Origin: Oscillospiraceae bacterium
GTDB lineage: Bacteria > Bacillota > Clostridia > Oscillospirales > Ruminococcaceae
Assembly: GCA_900770195.1 (NCBI GenBank)
Contig: CAAGJI010000082.1
Coordinates: 8,450 to 72,449, forward strand
Length of the DNA stretch: 64,000 nucleotides
Direction of reading: 5' to 3'
Below are positions 33,495-44,272 of this stretch, piece after piece. The first letter of the stretch is position 1, and every line of letters starts with the position of its first letter. Below the pieces are notes generated by a model. That model was not told the origin of the DNA, searched no databases, and worked only from the letters and a program-made list of their open reading frames with translations. Made by a program: the position numbers and the translations under genes.

Positions 33495-34541
33495 TTATTT
33501 TTTCTCCGGCTTTAATTCTTCAGGAAGTCCGCCATATTTCTTTTCAATAAGTTCTCCGACTTTTTCATCTCTTGTAAGACCGTATAAAATAATCAGATAG
33601 AATCTTGCAAGATTGCTGTCATCTCTTTTTATTGCTTCCTGTCCAAGTGCTGCTGCAATTGCAAGCAAATCTTTGTCTGCTCCAGGTGTAAGACCATATT
33701 TTTCAAATGCTGCAACGACTTCTTCTCTTATAGGCGGCTGTATTTTCTTTTGTGTTATGCTTGCAATATGCATAAGTTCACCCTGAACTCCCGGATGTGG
33801 TGCATATATAAGGCTTTCATAATAGAAACAAACCGCACTGTCATAATCTTTCTTTTCGATACAGTAATAGCCAAGATTTGCGTAACATCTTGAAAGTGCA
33901 TAAGGTGTTGATGCTATTAAAAGTGCCTCTTTAACTGAACTTAAAAGCTTGTCAGGTTCGCAAAGAACTTTATAGCATTCTGCAAGTTCAAAATAAGTGT
34001 CCACGTTAACAGGATTATATCTTATTGCCTTGTTAAGTACTTCGGCAGCTTCGGCAGGTTTACGCATTTCAACAAGAATATACGCATGGAGAAGCATCAT
34101 TTTCGGCAAATCAAATGGTGCTCTTTCAAGTTTCTTGTTTACAACATATATGTTAAGATAAAGCTGATGTTCAAACGGATTTCTGAAACACATATACTTT
34201 GCATCTTCTGTTTCACGGTAAGCTGCAAGTATTTTATCATAGATTTTTGATGTTATTTCATATGCTTTTTCGATTTCCTTGTTTTTAACAAGTTCTTCTG
34301 CCTTGCTGTAAAGCACATCAAGACGTGAACCGTCTATGTACATCATATCATTGATAACTTTTTTCTTTTCTTCAGGCATTATTTCATACATTATCTTTGT
34401 TATACCGTCAATAACCTCAAGACGTTCCTTGCTTTCCCCGTTCATAAAATTAACGGCTTCAGCTTCAAGATATTTCATGTCATCATCTGTGTTGCCTGTC
34501 AGATTGCTTCTTAATTTTGCCAATGTTTCTTCGACTGTCAT
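33495..34541 (-). CDS. Tetratricopeptide-repeat protein
   Basis: 348 aa, all-helical, no signal peptide. TPR-type repeats are visible around residues 145-250 (PAEAAEVLNKAIRYNPVNVD, YANLGYYCIEKKDYDSAVCFYYESL region), with Pro/Tyr spacing typical of ~34-residue units. AAGGAG precedes ATG 34541. It is upstream of valS in one operon. Function unknown; probably a protein-interaction scaffold. Confidence 0.78.
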   Translation of the reverse strand: MTVEETLAKLRSNLTGNTDDDMKYLEAEAVNFMNGESKERLEVIDGITKIMYEIMPEEKKKVINDMMYIDGSRLDVLYSKAEELVKNKEIEKAYEITSKIYDKILAAYRETEDAKYMCFRNPFEHQLYLNIYVVNKKLERAPFDLPKMMLLHAYILVEMRKPAEAAEVLNKAIRYNPVNVDTYFELAECYKVLCEPDKLLSSVKEALLIASTPYALSRCYANLGYYCIEKKDYDSAVCFYYESLIYAPHPGVQGELMHIASITQKKIQPPIREEVVAAFEKYGLTPGADKDLLAIAAALGQEAIKRDDSNLARFYLIILYGLTRDEKVGELIEKKYGGLPEELKPEKK

Positions 34542-34585
34542 ATTGAAAACTCCTTATTGTTTTAAATGCTGATGCAATTACTTCT

Positions 34586-34614
34586 ATTATACAATATTTT
34601 TATGTAAAATGCAA
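34586..34614 (-). promoter_or_regulatory. Promoter of the TPR-valS operon
   Basis: Minus strand: TTGCAT (34614-34609), 17 bases, TATAAT (34591-34586). The leader of ~40 bases is too short for a T-box. Confidence 0.7.
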
Positions 34615-34653
34615 CTTATTTTTATAAATTTTTTTTCTTTTTAAGACAAAAAT

Positions 34654-34682
34654 TAAAGGGGACGCAAAAACGTCCCCTTATT
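34654..34682 (-). terminator. Terminator of the ribosomal protein supercluster
   Basis: On the minus strand AAGGGGACG pairs with CGTCCCCTT around a short T/G loop, then TTAATTTTT, ~20 bases after the rplQ stop. Confidence 0.88.
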
Positions 34683-34702
34683 GACAAAATATATCTATCG
34701 GA

Positions 34703-35044
34703 TTAAACTAATGAAATGATTGCCATTTCAGCAGCATCTCCACGACGTGGACCGATTTTAACTATTCTTGTGTAACCACCATTCTTGTCAGCGTACTTAG
34801 GTGCGATTTCATCGAATAACTTCTTTGAAACGCTTTCCTTTGTAACGTAAGCATAAACCTGACGCTTTGAATGAAGATCAGATTTCTTGCCGATTGTGAT
34901 AATCTTTTCAGCTGCAGATCTAACTTCCTTAGCTCTTGTAACAGTTGTTTCAATCTGACCATTTTCTAAAAGATATGTTACCATTGCACGCATCATAGCT
35001 TTTTTCTGATCGGTTGTTCTGCCTAACTTTCTTTTACCCGGCAT
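34703..35044 (-). CDS. rplQ: 50S ribosomal protein L17
   Basis: 113 aa, basic. It opens [20 protein letters not shown], as L17 does, and has the [16 protein letters not shown] block. It lines the peptide exit tunnel region. It is the last gene of the alpha-type block, 72 bases after rpoA, and is followed by the cluster terminator. Confidence 0.97.
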   Translation of the reverse strand: MPGKRKLGRTTDQKKAMMRAMVTYLLENGQIETTVTRAKEVRSAAEKIITIGKKSDLHSKRQVYAYVTKESVSKKLFDEIAPKYADKNGGYTRIVKIGPRRGDAAEMAIISLV

Positions 35045-35116
35045 CGTGTTTCACTCCTTTTCCATATAAATCCGTCATCCTGTGACAAAAATCTATATTA
35101 AAATATTAACGTATAA

Positions 35117-36070
35117 TTATTCTTCTTCGGAATAAAGATCAAAACCAAGTGACTGAAGCTTTTCCTTAACTTCATCAAAAGATTTCTTACCAAGGTTACG
35201 AACCTTCATCATATCTTCTGCTGACTTGCTTATAAGATCGTTGACTGTGTTGATTCCTGCACGCTTCAAGCAGTTGAATGAACGTACAGAAAGTTCAAGT
35301 TCTTCGATAGTCATTTCCAGGACTTTTTCCTTGCCCTTGTCGTCCTTTTCTACGAGGACTTCCGCAATGCTTGCTTCATCTGAAAGATCAACAAAAAGTT
35401 TAAGATGTTCGTTAAGAAGATTTGCAGCCTGTGAAACAGCTTCTTTTGCAGATATTGTGCCATCTGTCCATACCTCGAGGGTAAGCTTGTCATAGTCTGT
35501 TATCTGTCCAAGACGTGTATCTTCAACTTTATAATTAACTTTAAGTACAGGTGTGTAAATACTGTCTACAGCTATTACATCAATCGGATAGTTCATCTGC
35601 TGCTTGTTACGCTCAGATGAAACGTATCCTCTGCCATGGTCAATTGTGATTTCCATGTAAAGCTTTGCATCCTTGCCAAGAGTAGCTATATGCATTCCCG
35701 GATCAAGAATATTTACTTCAGAATCAGTTTTAATATCACCGGCTGTTACTTCGCACTCACCTTCAGCTTCAATGTAGACTGTTTTCGGACCATCTCCATA
35801 AAGCTTTGCAGTAAGACCTTTGATGTTAAGAATAATTTCTGTAACATCTTCTTTTACGCCTGGAATTGTAGTCAATTCATGATGAATGCCATCAATCTTA
35901 ACTGCATTCACAGCAACACCGGGCAGCGAGGAGAGCAGCACTCGTCTGAGACTGTTGCCAAGTGTAGTACCATAGCCACGCTCAAGCGGTGCCAGAACAA
36001 ATTTTCCGTATTTTCCGTCCGGCCAAAGCTCAACGGTGTCAAGCTCAGGCTTTTCGATTCTTTCGAGCAT
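35117..36070 (-). CDS. rpoA: RNA polymerase alpha subunit
   Basis: 317 aa. The N-terminal assembly domain (~1-230) has [20 protein letters not shown] and [16 protein letters not shown]. The C-terminal domain (~250-317) has the DNA/UP-element contact block [17 protein letters not shown] and [15 protein letters not shown]. It follows rpsD and precedes rplQ as in most Firmicutes. AGGAGGG precedes the ATG. Confidence 0.98.
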   Translation of the reverse strand: MLERIEKPELDTVELWPDGKYGKFVLAPLERGYGTTLGNSLRRVLLSSLPGVAVNAVKIDGIHHELTTIPGVKEDVTEIILNIKGLTAKLYGDGPKTVYIEAEGECEVTAGDIKTDSEVNILDPGMHIATLGKDAKLYMEITIDHGRGYVSSERNKQQMNYPIDVIAVDSIYTPVLKVNYKVEDTRLGQITDYDKLTLEVWTDGTISAKEAVSQAANLLNEHLKLFVDLSDEASIAEVLVEKDDKGKEKVLEMTIEELELSVRSFNCLKRAGINTVNDLISKSAEDMMKVRNLGKKSFDEVKEKLQSLGFDLYSEEE

Positions 36071-36142
36071 ATGATTACCCTCCTGTTTCGCAATTGCTTT
36101 TCAAATTTATTCGTTTTATAAAACAGACCTTCAAATGATCTA

Positions 36143-36736
36143 TTATTTTGAATAGAGTTCGACGATCATGTGTGTTGCAACTTCATAGTCAAGGTCTTCT
36201 GTCTTTGCAAGACGTGTAACAGTTGCAGAATCTTCTGCTGACTTATCAAGCCATAATGGAACTGTTCTGCCCTTTGTCTGTTCAATTACATCCTTGAACT
36301 TTTCGCTTGACTTGCTGCCTTCATATAAAGCAACAACATCACCCGGCTTAACTCTGTATGATGGGATATTAACTCTTGCACCATTTACTGTGAAATGTCT
36401 GTGTGTTACGAGCTGTCTTGCTTCTCTTCTTGTAAGAGCAAGTCCCATACGGAATACTACGTTGTCAAGTCTGCTTTCAAGAAGACCGATAAGGTTTTCA
36501 CCTGTCTGACCTTCTAATTTATCAGCAATTTCGAAATAGTGATAGAACTGTTTTTCAAGCATGCCATAGATAAACTTGAGCTTCTGCTTTTCCTTTAACT
36601 GAGTACCATATTCAGAAACCTTACGTCTGTTGTTACCGCCAGGATTTCTGTTTGATGTTTTGCTGATACCCATAACCATAGGGCTGATACCTAAGTAACG
36701 GCATCTCTTTAAAATTGGATCTCTGTTTACTGCCAT
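36143..36736 (-). CDS. rpsD: 30S ribosomal protein S4
   Basis: 197 aa. It starts MAVNRDPILKRCRYLG at 36736 with AGGAGG upstream; the frame runs further upstream but overlaps rpsK. The S4 RNA-binding domain (~90-150) includes LDNVVFRMGLALTRREARQL. This is the C-minus form: it has no N-terminal Cys cluster, and only one Cys shows near position 12. S4 nucleates 30S assembly. Confidence 0.97.
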   Translation of the reverse strand: MAVNRDPILKRCRYLGISPMVMGISKTSNRNPGGNNRRKVSEYGTQLKEKQKLKFIYGMLEKQFYHYFEIADKLEGQTGENLIGLLESRLDNVVFRMGLALTRREARQLVTHRHFTVNGARVNIPSYRVKPGDVVALYEGSKSSEKFKDVIEQTKGRTVPLWLDKSAEDSATVTRLAKTEDLDYEVATHMIVELYSK

Positions 36737-36756
36737 TTTTTCTAACCTCCTGTAAA

Positions 36757-37161
36757 CTACACACGTCTTCTCTTTGGAGGACGGCATCCGTTGTGAGGGA
36801 TAGGTGTTACATCCTTGATCATTCTGACTTCAAGGCCTACAGTCTGAAGTGCTCTGATTGCAGCTTCTCTGCCTGCACCAGGTCCCTTTACAAATACTTC
36901 TACATATTTAAGACCATGTTCCATAGCAGCCTTTGCAGCTGTTTCTGCTGCTGACTGTGCAGCAAATGGTGTTGATTTACGTGAACCACGGAAACCAAGA
37001 CCGCCTGCACTTGCCCATGAAATTGCATTGCCCTGTGGGTCTGTGATTGTAACGATAGTGTTATTAAAAGTTGACTGGATATTTACACGGCCACTTTCGA
37101 TATTTTTACGTTCTCTACGTCTTCTGATTGTAGTAACTTTTTTACCTTTCTGCTGTGCCAA
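36757..37161 (-). CDS. rpsK: 30S ribosomal protein S11 (TTG start)
   Basis: 134 aa. The family block [20 protein letters not shown] and the C-terminal [18 protein letters not shown] are diagnostic. The start must be TTG 37161 (MAQQKGKK), 8 bases after GGAGGG. An ATG between the ribosome site and the TTG is in another frame and opens only an 8-codon ORF. S11 forms the platform near the mRNA exit. Confidence 0.96.
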   Translation of the reverse strand: MAQQKGKKVTTIRRRRERKNIESGRVNIQSTFNNTIVTITDPQGNAISWASAGGLGFRGSRKSTPFAAQSAAETAAKAAMEHGLKYVEVFVKGPGAGREAAIRALQTVGLEVRMIKDVTPIPHNGCRPPKRRRV

Positions 37162-37175
37162 GGCTCATACCCTCC

Positions 37176-37544
37176 TTACTTCTTCTTGTTAGCAATAGTC
37201 TTCTTCGGACCCTTGCATGTTCTTGCGTTGTTCTTTGTGTTCTGACCTCTGCAAGGTAAGCCCTTACGATGACGAACGCCTCTGTAACAACCGATTTCAA
37301 TAAGTCTCTTTATGTTAAGAGAAACATTTCTGCGAAGATCGCCTTCAACAACTACATACTTGTCGATGTAATCACGAAGCTTTGCTACGTCTTCTTCGCT
37401 AATATCTTTAACTCTCACATCAGGATTTACGCCTGTTTCTGCGAGAATCTTGTCAGCAGTCTTACGGCCAATACCATAAACATATGTTAAACCGATTTCA
37501 ATTCTCTTCTCTCTTGGAAGATCGACACCTGCTATTCTTGCCAT
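37176..37544 (-). CDS. rpsM: 30S ribosomal protein S13
   Basis: 122 aa. It starts [20 protein letters not shown]; the helix-two-turn-helix region [11 protein letters not shown] and the C-terminal [17 protein letters not shown] tail are typical. S13 bridges the subunits and contacts P-site tRNA. GGAGG precedes the ATG. Confidence 0.98.
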   Translation of the reverse strand: MARIAGVDLPREKRIEIGLTYVYGIGRKTADKILAETGVNPDVRVKDISEEDVAKLRDYIDKYVVVEGDLRRNVSLNIKRLIEIGCYRGVRHRKGLPCRGQNTKNNARTCKGPKKTIANKKK

Positions 37545-37565
37545 TATTGTACCTCCATGATTCGA

Positions 37566-37691
<126 letters not shown>

Positions 37692-37732
37692 CTAAACAGG
37701 ATTGCGGTTTTTGTCCGCTTATATCTTATGAA

Positions 37733-37951
37733 TTACTTGGCTCTCCAGGTAATTCTGCCTTTTGTCAGATCGTACGGTGACATTTCAACCGTAACCTTAT
37801 CTCCCGGAACTATACGTATGTAGTTCATACGAAGTTTTCCGGAAACGTGTGCCAATATGGTGTGTTTGTTTTTAAGTTCAACCTGAAACATTGCATTCGG
37901 CAAAGATTCAAGAACTACACCTTCAACTTCAATTACATCTTCTTTGGACAT
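37733..37951 (-). CDS. infA: Translation initiation factor IF-1
   Basis: 72 aa OB-fold protein. The block [20 protein letters not shown] and the C-terminal [15 protein letters not shown] are diagnostic. It occupies the ribosomal A site during initiation. Canonical position between the KOW gene and rpmJ. Confidence 0.98.
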   Translation of the reverse strand: MSKEDVIEVEGVVLESLPNAMFQVELKNKHTILAHVSGKLRMNYIRIVPGDKVTVEMSPYDLTKGRITWRAK

Positions 37952-37974
37952 AGTTTTTCCTCCGTCAAGTATAT

Positions 37975-38211
37975 TTAGTCAGTGAACTGTTTCAGTGCCA
38001 CTCTCAGCTTTTTGTCGGTAACCTGCGACAAATCAACAGTATGTTTTGTGACTCTTACGTGCTTTATGTTTTTTCTTTTTGGTGAAACAAGTTTTCTTGT
38101 TTTTCCATCAGCAATAAACACAAAATCTCCGTCTTTATCAACTATAACAAACCAGTTTCCGGAATCCCTTCCGGCTATTGCTTTAACCACAAGTCCTTTT
38201 GCAGCTTCCAT
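37975..38211 (-). CDS. KOW-domain RNA-binding protein
   Basis: 78 aa. The N-terminal KOW-like segment ([20 protein letters not shown]) resembles the eukaryotic/archaeal L14e/L6e fold. It is found between map and infA in many Clostridia. Function unknown; probably ribosome-associated. GGAGG lies upstream and the gap to map is 12 bases. Confidence 0.85.
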   Translation of the reverse strand: MEAAKGLVVKAIAGRDSGNWFVIVDKDGDFVFIADGKTRKLVSPKRKNIKHVRVTKHTVDLSQVTDKKLRVALKQFTD

Positions 38212-38223
38212 GACAAACCTCCA

Positions 38224-38979
38224 CTAATCCGGATTTGTTAGAATTACAGGACCTTCAGCTGTTATGGCTATCTGATGCTCGAAATGAGCTGACAAACTGC
38301 CGTCTTTTGTAACAACTGTCCATCCATTGTTCAAAACTCTCACTGCATCTCCGCCCTGATTAATCATAGGTTCTATGCAGATCGTCATTCCAGCCATCAG
38401 TCTTGGTCCGTGACCCGGCTTTCCGTAATTCGGAATGTCAGGGGATTCGTGCAACTCACGACCTATACCATGACCACAGTACTCACGTACTATTCCATAT
38501 CCTCTTGAAGCACAGTATTCTTCAACTGCGTGACCGATGTCACCGATTCTGTTACCGACAACTGCCTTTGAGATCCCCTCATAAAGACTTGCCTGTGTAA
38601 CTTCAAGAAGTTTTTTGGCTTCATCTGATATTTTGCCTACACCAAATGTAGCACAATTATCGCCGTTAAAACCATCATATAATGCACCCACATCAACGCT
38701 TACAATGTCGCCCTCACGAATTATCCTTTTTTTGCTTGGTATTCCGTGGATAACTTCATCATTTATTGATATGCAGGCACTTCCGGGAAACCCGCCATAT
38801 CCGAGAAAATTCGGAACAGCACCGCATCCTCTGATAAACTCATGAATGAGCTTATCAAGATGCTTTGTTGTCATACCCGGTTTAATCTGTTCTCCGGCAT
38901 ATTTTAACGCTGCTGCCGAAATTCTTCCGGCTTCACGCAGCTTTTGCAAATCTGTTTTGGATTTTATGCTAATACTCAT
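38224..38979 (-). CDS. map: Methionine aminopeptidase, type I
   Basis: 251 aa. It removes the initiator Met from nascent proteins. The dinuclear metal ligands are in DVGALYDGFNGDNC (two Asp), CGHGIGRELHESP (His), ICIEPM (Glu) and HFEHQIA (Glu). It lacks an N-terminal extension, as expected for type Ia. It lies 10 bases after adk. Confidence 0.97.
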   Translation of the reverse strand: MSISIKSKTDLQKLREAGRISAAALKYAGEQIKPGMTTKHLDKLIHEFIRGCGAVPNFLGYGGFPGSACISINDEVIHGIPSKKRIIREGDIVSVDVGALYDGFNGDNCATFGVGKISDEAKKLLEVTQASLYEGISKAVVGNRIGDIGHAVEEYCASRGYGIVREYCGHGIGRELHESPDIPNYGKPGHGPRLMAGMTICIEPMINQGGDAVRVLNNGWTVVTKDGSLSAHFEHQIAITAEGPVILTNPD

Positions 38980-38989
38980 CTGCGGTTCC

Positions 38990-39622
38990 TTAAGCGTTTA
39001 AAGCTTTTAAAACCAACTTACTTGTATCAGCGACTTCTTCCTGTCCGATAACTGTTTCAAGCTTACCCTGCTTTTCATAGTAATCTTTAAGTGGAGCAGT
39101 CTGTGAATGATATACAGAAAGTCGGTCAAGTACTGTTTCAGGACGGTCATCTTTACGGATTATTGTCTTTCCACCGCACTTATCACATTTATCTGCAACC
39201 TTTGATGGTTTGAAATCAACGTGATATGTAGCACCGCAGTCTTCGCAGACTCTTCTGCCTGATACACGCTTTTTAATTGTTTCATCAGGAACATAGATTT
39301 CAAGAACTTTGTCTATTTTAACGCCCATAGCATCAAGTGCTTCAGCCTGTGGAACTGTTCTTGGAAAACCATCAAGTATAAATCCGTTTTTGCAGTCATC
39401 AGCAGCAATTCTGTCTTTAAGTATTCCGATAACAATTTCATCCGATACAAGTGCACCGCTTTCCATTGCTTCTTTTGCTTTAAGACCGTACTCTGTGCCG
39501 TTTTTAACAGCTTCTCTGAGCATATTGCCTGTTGAAATCTGCGGAATGTTTAAGTTTTCAGAGATAACCTCTGCCTGTGTGCCTTTTCCTGCACCAGGAG
39601 CACCCAATAAAATTAAATTCAT
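38990..39622 (-). CDS. adk: Adenylate kinase
   Basis: 210 aa. P-loop [15 protein letters not shown]-site [10 protein letters not shown], and [13 protein letters not shown]. The LID (~125-162) has two Cys pairs (VCEDCG, CDKCGG), so it is the zinc-bearing form. It converts ATP+AMP to 2 ADP. It lies between secY and map as in Gram-positives. Confidence 0.98.
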   Translation of the reverse strand: MNLILLGAPGAGKGTQAEVISENLNIPQISTGNMLREAVKNGTEYGLKAKEAMESGALVSDEIVIGILKDRIAADDCKNGFILDGFPRTVPQAEALDAMGVKIDKVLEIYVPDETIKKRVSGRRVCEDCGATYHVDFKPSKVADKCDKCGGKTIIRKDDRPETVLDRLSVYHSQTAPLKDYYEKQGKLETVIGQEEVADTSKLVLKALNA

Positions 39623-39636
39623 CAGCTTAATTCTCC

Positions 39637-40971
39637 TTATTCAAGGAATCCCTTATGATGACGCATCATCAAGTGTGATTCAAGTGTACGTACTGTTTCT
39701 ATTGCAACACTTACAACGATAAGAATTGATGTACCACCCATTGAGAGTGAACTCAGGTTTGAATCGATGTGAGTGAGGAATATTGGTAAAATAGCAATAA
39801 CACCAAGGAAGAATGCACCAACAAGTGTTATTTTTGAAAGAACTCTCTGAATAAAATCAGATGTTGGCTTACCAGGTCTGATACCAGGAATACCGCCGTT
39901 GTTCTGTCTTAAATTGTTTGCAATTTCGATTGGGTTGTACTGCATAGCCACATAGAAATAGTTAAATGCAATAATAAGAATAAAGTAAAGAACTGCATAT
40001 CCATATGACTGAGTACTAAAGAAATGAATAAAATGATAATAGAACTTCTGTCCGCCTGTTACTCCTTCAGCTGTTATATCAGCTACAGGCTGCTTGAACA
40101 GAGCAAGTGTACTTGGCAGAGACATGAATGACATAGCAAAGATGATAGGCATAACACCGCTCATACATACCTTAACCGGAATAAATGATGACTGACCGCC
40201 ATACTGCTTTCTTCCGACAACACGCTTTGCGTACTGAATAGGAATACGGCGTTCCGATGCATTCATAAATACGATGAAAGCAATCATCGCAATAAATAAA
40301 ACAAGTATACCAAGTGAAACAAAGAAATACTTCTGAGGAGTTTCTTTTGTTAAAGTGATAAGTGTTCCGACATCTGTTGGGAATCTTGCAATGATACCTG
40401 CAAAAAGGATTATCGAGATACCGTTGCCTATACCCTTGTTGTCAACTCTGTTACCGAGCCATACAACTATTGAAGTACCAGCAATGAGAGAAAGTATAAT
40501 TACAAAAGCTGCAAATACACCCTGACCGCCTGTTGTATACTTAACGGCACCCATGCTGTTTTTAAGTGTAAGGTAGTAAGCGAATGACATAAATGCGGAA
40601 AGACCCACTGCCACGTACGCTGTTATTTTATTTATAATTTTTCTTCCCGTTTCACCTTCCTGCGAAAGCCTCTCAAGAGGAGGTATCGCATATGTAAGAA
40701 GCTGAATTATAATGGAAGCGTTTATATACGGAGTAATTGATAATGAAAATATTGTTGCTTTTGAAAGTGCACCACCGGTAATAATATTAAGATATTCAAG
40801 GAAGTTTCCGCCTGTGGCAGATTTATCCATCCATTCACTTACCACTGATGTGTCAAGGAATGGTACGGTGATAACACTACCTATTCTGAAGATTATGATG
40901 ATAAACAGGGTATAGAGAAGCTTTTTACGAATCTCAGGAACCTGCCAAGCGTTTTTCATTGTTTTAAACAC
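39637..40971 (-). CDS. secY: Protein translocase subunit SecY (GTG start)
   Basis: 444 aa with ten membrane helices. The plug-helix [18 protein letters not shown] region and the helix-10/C-tail ([20 protein letters not shown]) fit SecY. The start is GTG 40971 (MFKTMKNAW), with GAGGTGA at normal spacing; the ATG four codons later is too far. It starts immediately after the rplO stop. It exports the signal-peptide proteins seen elsewhere in this window. Confidence 0.97.
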   Translation of the reverse strand: MFKTMKNAWQVPEIRKKLLYTLFIIIIFRIGSVITVPFLDTSVVSEWMDKSATGGNFLEYLNIITGGALSKATIFSLSITPYINASIIIQLLTYAIPPLERLSQEGETGRKIINKITAYVAVGLSAFMSFAYYLTLKNSMGAVKYTTGGQGVFAAFVIILSLIAGTSIVVWLGNRVDNKGIGNGISIILFAGIIARFPTDVGTLITLTKETPQKYFFVSLGILVLFIAMIAFIVFMNASERRIPIQYAKRVVGRKQYGGQSSFIPVKVCMSGVMPIIFAMSFMSLPSTLALFKQPVADITAEGVTGGQKFYYHFIHFFSTQSYGYAVLYFILIIAFNYFYVAMQYNPIEIANNLRQNNGGIPGIRPGKPTSDFIQRVLSKITLVGAFFLGVIAILPIFLTHIDSNLSSLSMGGTSILIVVSVAIETVRTLESHLMMRHHKGFLE

Positions 40972-41430
40972 TTAAATCACCTCAGCTTTTCCGCCAGCCT
41001 TTTCAATCTTCTCAACAGCACTCTTTGAGAATTTTGCTGCTTTAACTGTCAGTTTAGCTGTCAGCTCTCCGTTTCCTAAAACTTTAATACCGTCAAATAC
41101 TTTTATTCCGCTTTCCTTGTATGCAACAAGACCTGCGGCATAAAGAAGTTCTGCGTCAACAACAGTTCCGTCCTGGAACTTGTTTAAATCTGATACATTT
41201 ACAGTTGCGTAAGTTTTACCAAAGATGTTGTTGAAACCTCTCTTTGGAATTCTTCTTGCAAGTGGCATCTGTCCGCCTTCGAAGCCGATTCTTACTCCGC
41301 CGCCGCTTCTGGCTTTCTGACCTTTATGACCCTTGCCGGCTGTTTTGCCGTTGCCTGAACCATGGCCTCTGCCAATTCTTTTAACGTCTCTGATTGAACC
41401 TTCTGCAGGTTTTAAATCGTGCAGCTGCAT
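40972..41430 (-). CDS. rplO: 50S ribosomal protein L15
   Basis: 152 aa. The N-terminal Gly/Lys-rich extension ([20 protein letters not shown]) and the [18 protein letters not shown] block are diagnostic. It abuts secY with no gap. Confidence 0.98.
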   Translation of the reverse strand: MQLHDLKPAEGSIRDVKRIGRGHGSGNGKTAGKGHKGQKARSGGGVRIGFEGGQMPLARRIPKRGFNNIFGKTYATVNVSDLNKFQDGTVVDAELLYAAGLVAYKESGIKVFDGIKVLGNGELTAKLTVKAAKFSKSAVEKIEKAGGKAEVI

Positions 41431-41448
41431 TTATGTGCACCTCCTTGC

Positions 41449-41625
41449 TTATATATCCTTAACCTCTACAAGATGAGATATTTTTTTGATTTTACCGAGT
41501 GTCTGTGAGTTATCCGGCTGAACTGTTTTGTCGCCGATCTTTCTGAGGCCAAGTGAGTTTGCTGTATCAATCTGATCTTTCTTTCTGGCAATCAGACTCT
41601 TTTTAAGTGTAATTTCCTTTGACAT
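41449..41625 (-). CDS. rpmD: 50S ribosomal protein L30
   Basis: 58 aa, short. It translates to MSKEITLKKSLIARKKDQ..., then TANSLGLRKIGDKTVQPD and a C-terminal HLVEVKDI. The LGLRKIG block is the L30 signature. AGGAGG precedes ATG 41625. Canonical between rpsE and rplO. Confidence 0.96.
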   Translation of the reverse strand: MSKEITLKKSLIARKKDQIDTANSLGLRKIGDKTVQPDNSQTLGKIKKISHLVEVKDI

Positions 41626-41639
41626 ATCAAATTGCCTCC

Positions 41640-42140
41640 TTAACCAAAGATTTCTTTAACTGTCTTGCCTCTCTTAGCAGCAACCTCTTCTGCTGATGTA
41701 AGTGATGCCAATCCATTGATTGTAGCTCTTACAACGTTGCATGGGTTGTTTGAACGAAGAGATTTTGTACGGATATCCTTGATGCCTGCTACTTCGATTA
41801 CGGCACGGACAGGACCACCGGCGATAACTCCGGTACCTGCTGCTGCCGGCTTCATAAGTACTCTGCCTGCACCGAATGCTCCGACAATTTCATGAGGGAT
41901 GGAAGTACCTCTAAGGTTTACCTTAATAAGGTTCTTTTTAGCATCTTCAATACCCTTACGGATTGCATCAGGAACTTCTCCTGACTTACCTAAACCGAAA
42001 CCAACTGTGCCGTTACCGTCACCTACAACAACGAGTGCTGCAAATTTCATAATACGACCGCCCTTAACGGTTTTAGATACTCTGTTGATAGAAACTACTC
42101 TTTCGAGAAGTTCTGTCTCTTTTGCATCAATATTAGCCAA
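41640..42140 (-). CDS. rpsE: 30S ribosomal protein S5 (TTG start)
   Basis: 166 aa. The dsRNA-binding half has [20 protein letters not shown]; the C-terminal half has [18 protein letters not shown]. The start codon is TTG 42140 (MANIDAKE), 7 bases after GGGAGGT; no ATG is available in frame. S5 acts in decoding fidelity. Confidence 0.96.
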   Translation of the reverse strand: MANIDAKETELLERVVSINRVSKTVKGGRIMKFAALVVVGDGNGTVGFGLGKSGEVPDAIRKGIEDAKKNLIKVNLRGTSIPHEIVGAFGAGRVLMKPAAAGTGVIAGGPVRAVIEVAGIKDIRTKSLRSNNPCNVVRATINGLASLTSAEEVAAKRGKTVKEIFG

Positions 42141-42157
42141 AAAAACTACCTCCCTTA

Positions 42158-42517
42158 TTAGAACTTAAGTCCGACTTCTCTTGCTGCATCGGCGAGTTCT
42201 TTGATTCTTCCGTGGTACAGATAGCCGCCTCTGTCGAATACAACTTCTGTAATTCCCTTATCCATTGCACGCTTTGCAACAAGTTCTCCAACCTTTTTAG
42301 CACCTTCGATATTACCGCCGTTGCCGCTGAATTCCTTGTCAAGGCTTGAAGCCTGTGCAAGTGTTACAGCATTAACATCGTCAATAACCTGTGCATATAT
42401 ATGGTTTGTTGAACGATAAACATTTAAACGTGGACGCTGAGGTGTACCGGAAATCTTGTTACGAACTCTTAAATGACGCTTTTTTCTTGCTTTATTGCTA
42501 TCAATGCGTTTAATCAT
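42158..42517 (-). CDS. rplR: 50S ribosomal protein L18
   Basis: 119 aa, binds 5S r[21 protein letters not shown] and [20 protein letters not shown] are typical. AGGAGTG precedes the ATG. Confidence 0.97.
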   Translation of the reverse strand: MIKRIDSNKARKKRHLRVRNKISGTPQRPRLNVYRSTNHIYAQVIDDVNAVTLAQASSLDKEFSGNGGNIEGAKKVGELVAKRAMDKGITEVVFDRGGYLYHGRIKELADAAREVGLKF

Positions 42518-42535
42518 ATCGATTTCACTCCTCTA

Positions 42536-43084
42536 TTACTTTTTACCCTTACCGGCTTTACCTTCCTTGCGGATGATGTGTTCGCCGAGATAATGGATTC
42601 CCTTGCCCTTGTATGGTTCAGGTGGACGCTTTTCACGTACTTCGGCAGCAAACTGACCAACAGCCTGCTTGTCGATACCTGAAATAACAATCTGGTTTGG
42701 CTGTGGAACATCGAGCTTGATGCTGTCTGTTTCAGCAACTACAACAGGATGTGAGAAACCAAGTGTTAAAACAACTTCCTTACCCTGTTTCTTTGCTCTG
42801 TAACCAACACCGTCGATTTCCAAAGTCTTTGAATAGCCGTTTGTAACACCTTCAACCATGTTTGAAATAAGTGTTCTTGTCAAACCATGTAAAGACTTAT
42901 GTTTTTTATCTTCTGAAGGACGAGTTACTTTTATAACACCGTCTTCAACTTTTATTCCAAGTTCTTCTGAGAACTTCTTTGTTAATTCACCCTTAGGACC
43001 TTTTACTGTGACAAGGTTGTTTTCTGCAACCTTAACATCAACACCTGCCGGTACACTAATTGGGCTGTTACCTATTCTTGACAT
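42536..43084 (-). CDS. rplF: 50S ribosomal protein L6
   Basis: 182 aa. It starts MSRIGNSPISVPAGVDV; the C-terminal KRPPEPYKGKGIHYLGE block is diagnostic. Two similar domains, near the GTPase centre. Confidence 0.98.
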   Translation of the reverse strand: MSRIGNSPISVPAGVDVKVAENNLVTVKGPKGELTKKFSEELGIKVEDGVIKVTRPSEDKKHKSLHGLTRTLISNMVEGVTNGYSKTLEIDGVGYRAKKQGKEVVLTLGFSHPVVVAETDSIKLDVPQPNQIVISGIDKQAVGQFAAEVREKRPPEPYKGKGIHYLGEHIIRKEGKAGKGKK

Positions 43085-43096
43085 AAGTTACCCTCC

Positions 43097-43495
43097 TTAC
43101 CAAACAAATGCGAGTACTTCACCGCCGACATTAAGCTTACGAGCCTGTTTGTCAGTCATGATGCCCTTTGATGTTGAAACAATTGCAATACCAAGGCCTT
43201 TTCTTACCTTAGGCATATCTGCACTGCTTGCATATATACGTAAACCTGGCTTTGAAACTCTCTTGAGTCCAGTAATTACATTTGAATTACTGTCATTATA
43301 TTTAAGCACAACTCTGATTACACCCTGCTTGCCGTCTTCAATAACCTGAAAGCTCTTTACATATCCTTCGTCAACGAGGATCTGAACGATTGCTTTCTTT
43401 ACATTAGATGCAGGAATGTCAACAGTGGCGTGCTTTGCTGTACCTGCGTTACGAATTCTCGTAAGTAAGTCTGCGATTGTATCTGTAATCTGCAT
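43097..43495 (-). CDS. rpsH: 30S ribosomal protein S8
   Basis: 132 aa. It starts [18 protein letters not shown]; the C-terminal [18 protein letters not shown] block is typical. Binds 16S helix 21. Confidence 0.98.
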   Translation of the reverse strand: MQITDTIADLLTRIRNAGTAKHATVDIPASNVKKAIVQILVDEGYVKSFQVIEDGKQGVIRVVLKYNDSNSNVITGLKRVSKPGLRIYASSADMPKVRKGLGIAIVSTSKGIMTDKQARKLNVGGEVLAFVW

Positions 43496-43516
43496 GCCAA
43501 TGACCTCCTTTAAATT

Positions 43517-43702
43517 TTACCAGCTTGCCTTTTTAACACCCGGAATTTTACCTTCATGTGCGAGTTCTCTGAAGCAAATACGGCAGATGCCATATTTTCT
43601 TAAGTATGCATGAGGTCTTCCGCAGATTTTACATCTGTTGTAAGCTCTTGTAGAATACTTGGGAGTTCTCTGCTGCTTCATGATCATTGCTGTTTTTGCC
43701 AT
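43517..43702 (-). CDS. rpsZ: 30S ribosomal protein S14, zinc form
   Basis: 61 aa, the short C+ form, with two Cys pairs ([11 protein letters not shown] and [10 protein letters not shown]) that bind zinc. The C-terminus [11 protein letters not shown] is conserved. It lies between rplE and rpsH. Confidence 0.97.
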   Translation of the reverse strand: MAKTAMIMKQQRTPKYSTRAYNRCKICGRPHAYLRKYGICRICFRELAHEGKIPGVKKASW

Positions 43703-43717
43703 TTTGTAACCTCCCTA

Positions 43718-44257
43718 TTACTTAGCAAACGGAGCACCGAGTAATGTCAGTAACTCTTTTGCTTCTTCATCAGTTTTTGCTGTTGTAATGAAGTTTATAT
43801 CCATGCCTCTTACCTTATCGATCTTTTCATATTCGATTTCAGGGAAGATAAGCTGTTCTTTAATACCTGTTGAGTAGTTACCTCTGCCATCAAAAGAATT
43901 TGGATTGATTCCTCTGAAGTCACGTACACGTGGAAGGTCAATGTTAAAGAATTTATCTACAAATTCCCACATTTTTTCACTTCTGAGTGTAACCTTAACA
44001 CCGATTGGCATTCCTTCACGAAGTTTAAAGTTAGCAACAGATTTCTTAGCACGGCAAACAACCGGCTTCTGACCTGTAATTGCTGCAAGGTCTGCAACTA
44101 TTGCATCGATAACCTTTGCATTTTCTTTAGCTTCGCCTGCTCCTACGTTAACTACTACTTTGTCGAGCTTCGGAATCTGCATAACGCTCTTGTATCCGAA
44201 TTTCTTCATCATAGCCGGAGCAACGGTGCTATTATAATATTCTTTTAATCTAGCCAT
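43718..44257 (-). CDS. rplE: 50S ribosomal protein L5
   Basis: 179 aa, 5S rRNA binder. It has [35 protein letters not shown] and the [18 protein letters not shown] block. Canonical order rplX-rplE-rpsZ. Confidence 0.98.
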   Translation of the reverse strand: MARLKEYYNSTVAPAMMKKFGYKSVMQIPKLDKVVVNVGAGEAKENAKVIDAIVADLAAITGQKPVVCRAKKSVANFKLREGMPIGVKVTLRSEKMWEFVDKFFNIDLPRVRDFRGINPNSFDGRGNYSTGIKEQLIFPEIEYEKIDKVRGMDINFITTAKTDEEAKELLTLLGAPFAK

Positions 44258-44272
44258 TTCGTTTCTCCTTAA

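Noticed and set aside
34542..34614. T-box riboswitch for valS
   Set aside because: The leader of the TPR-valS operon is only ~40 bases and the TPR-valS gap is 33 bases, too short for a T-box.
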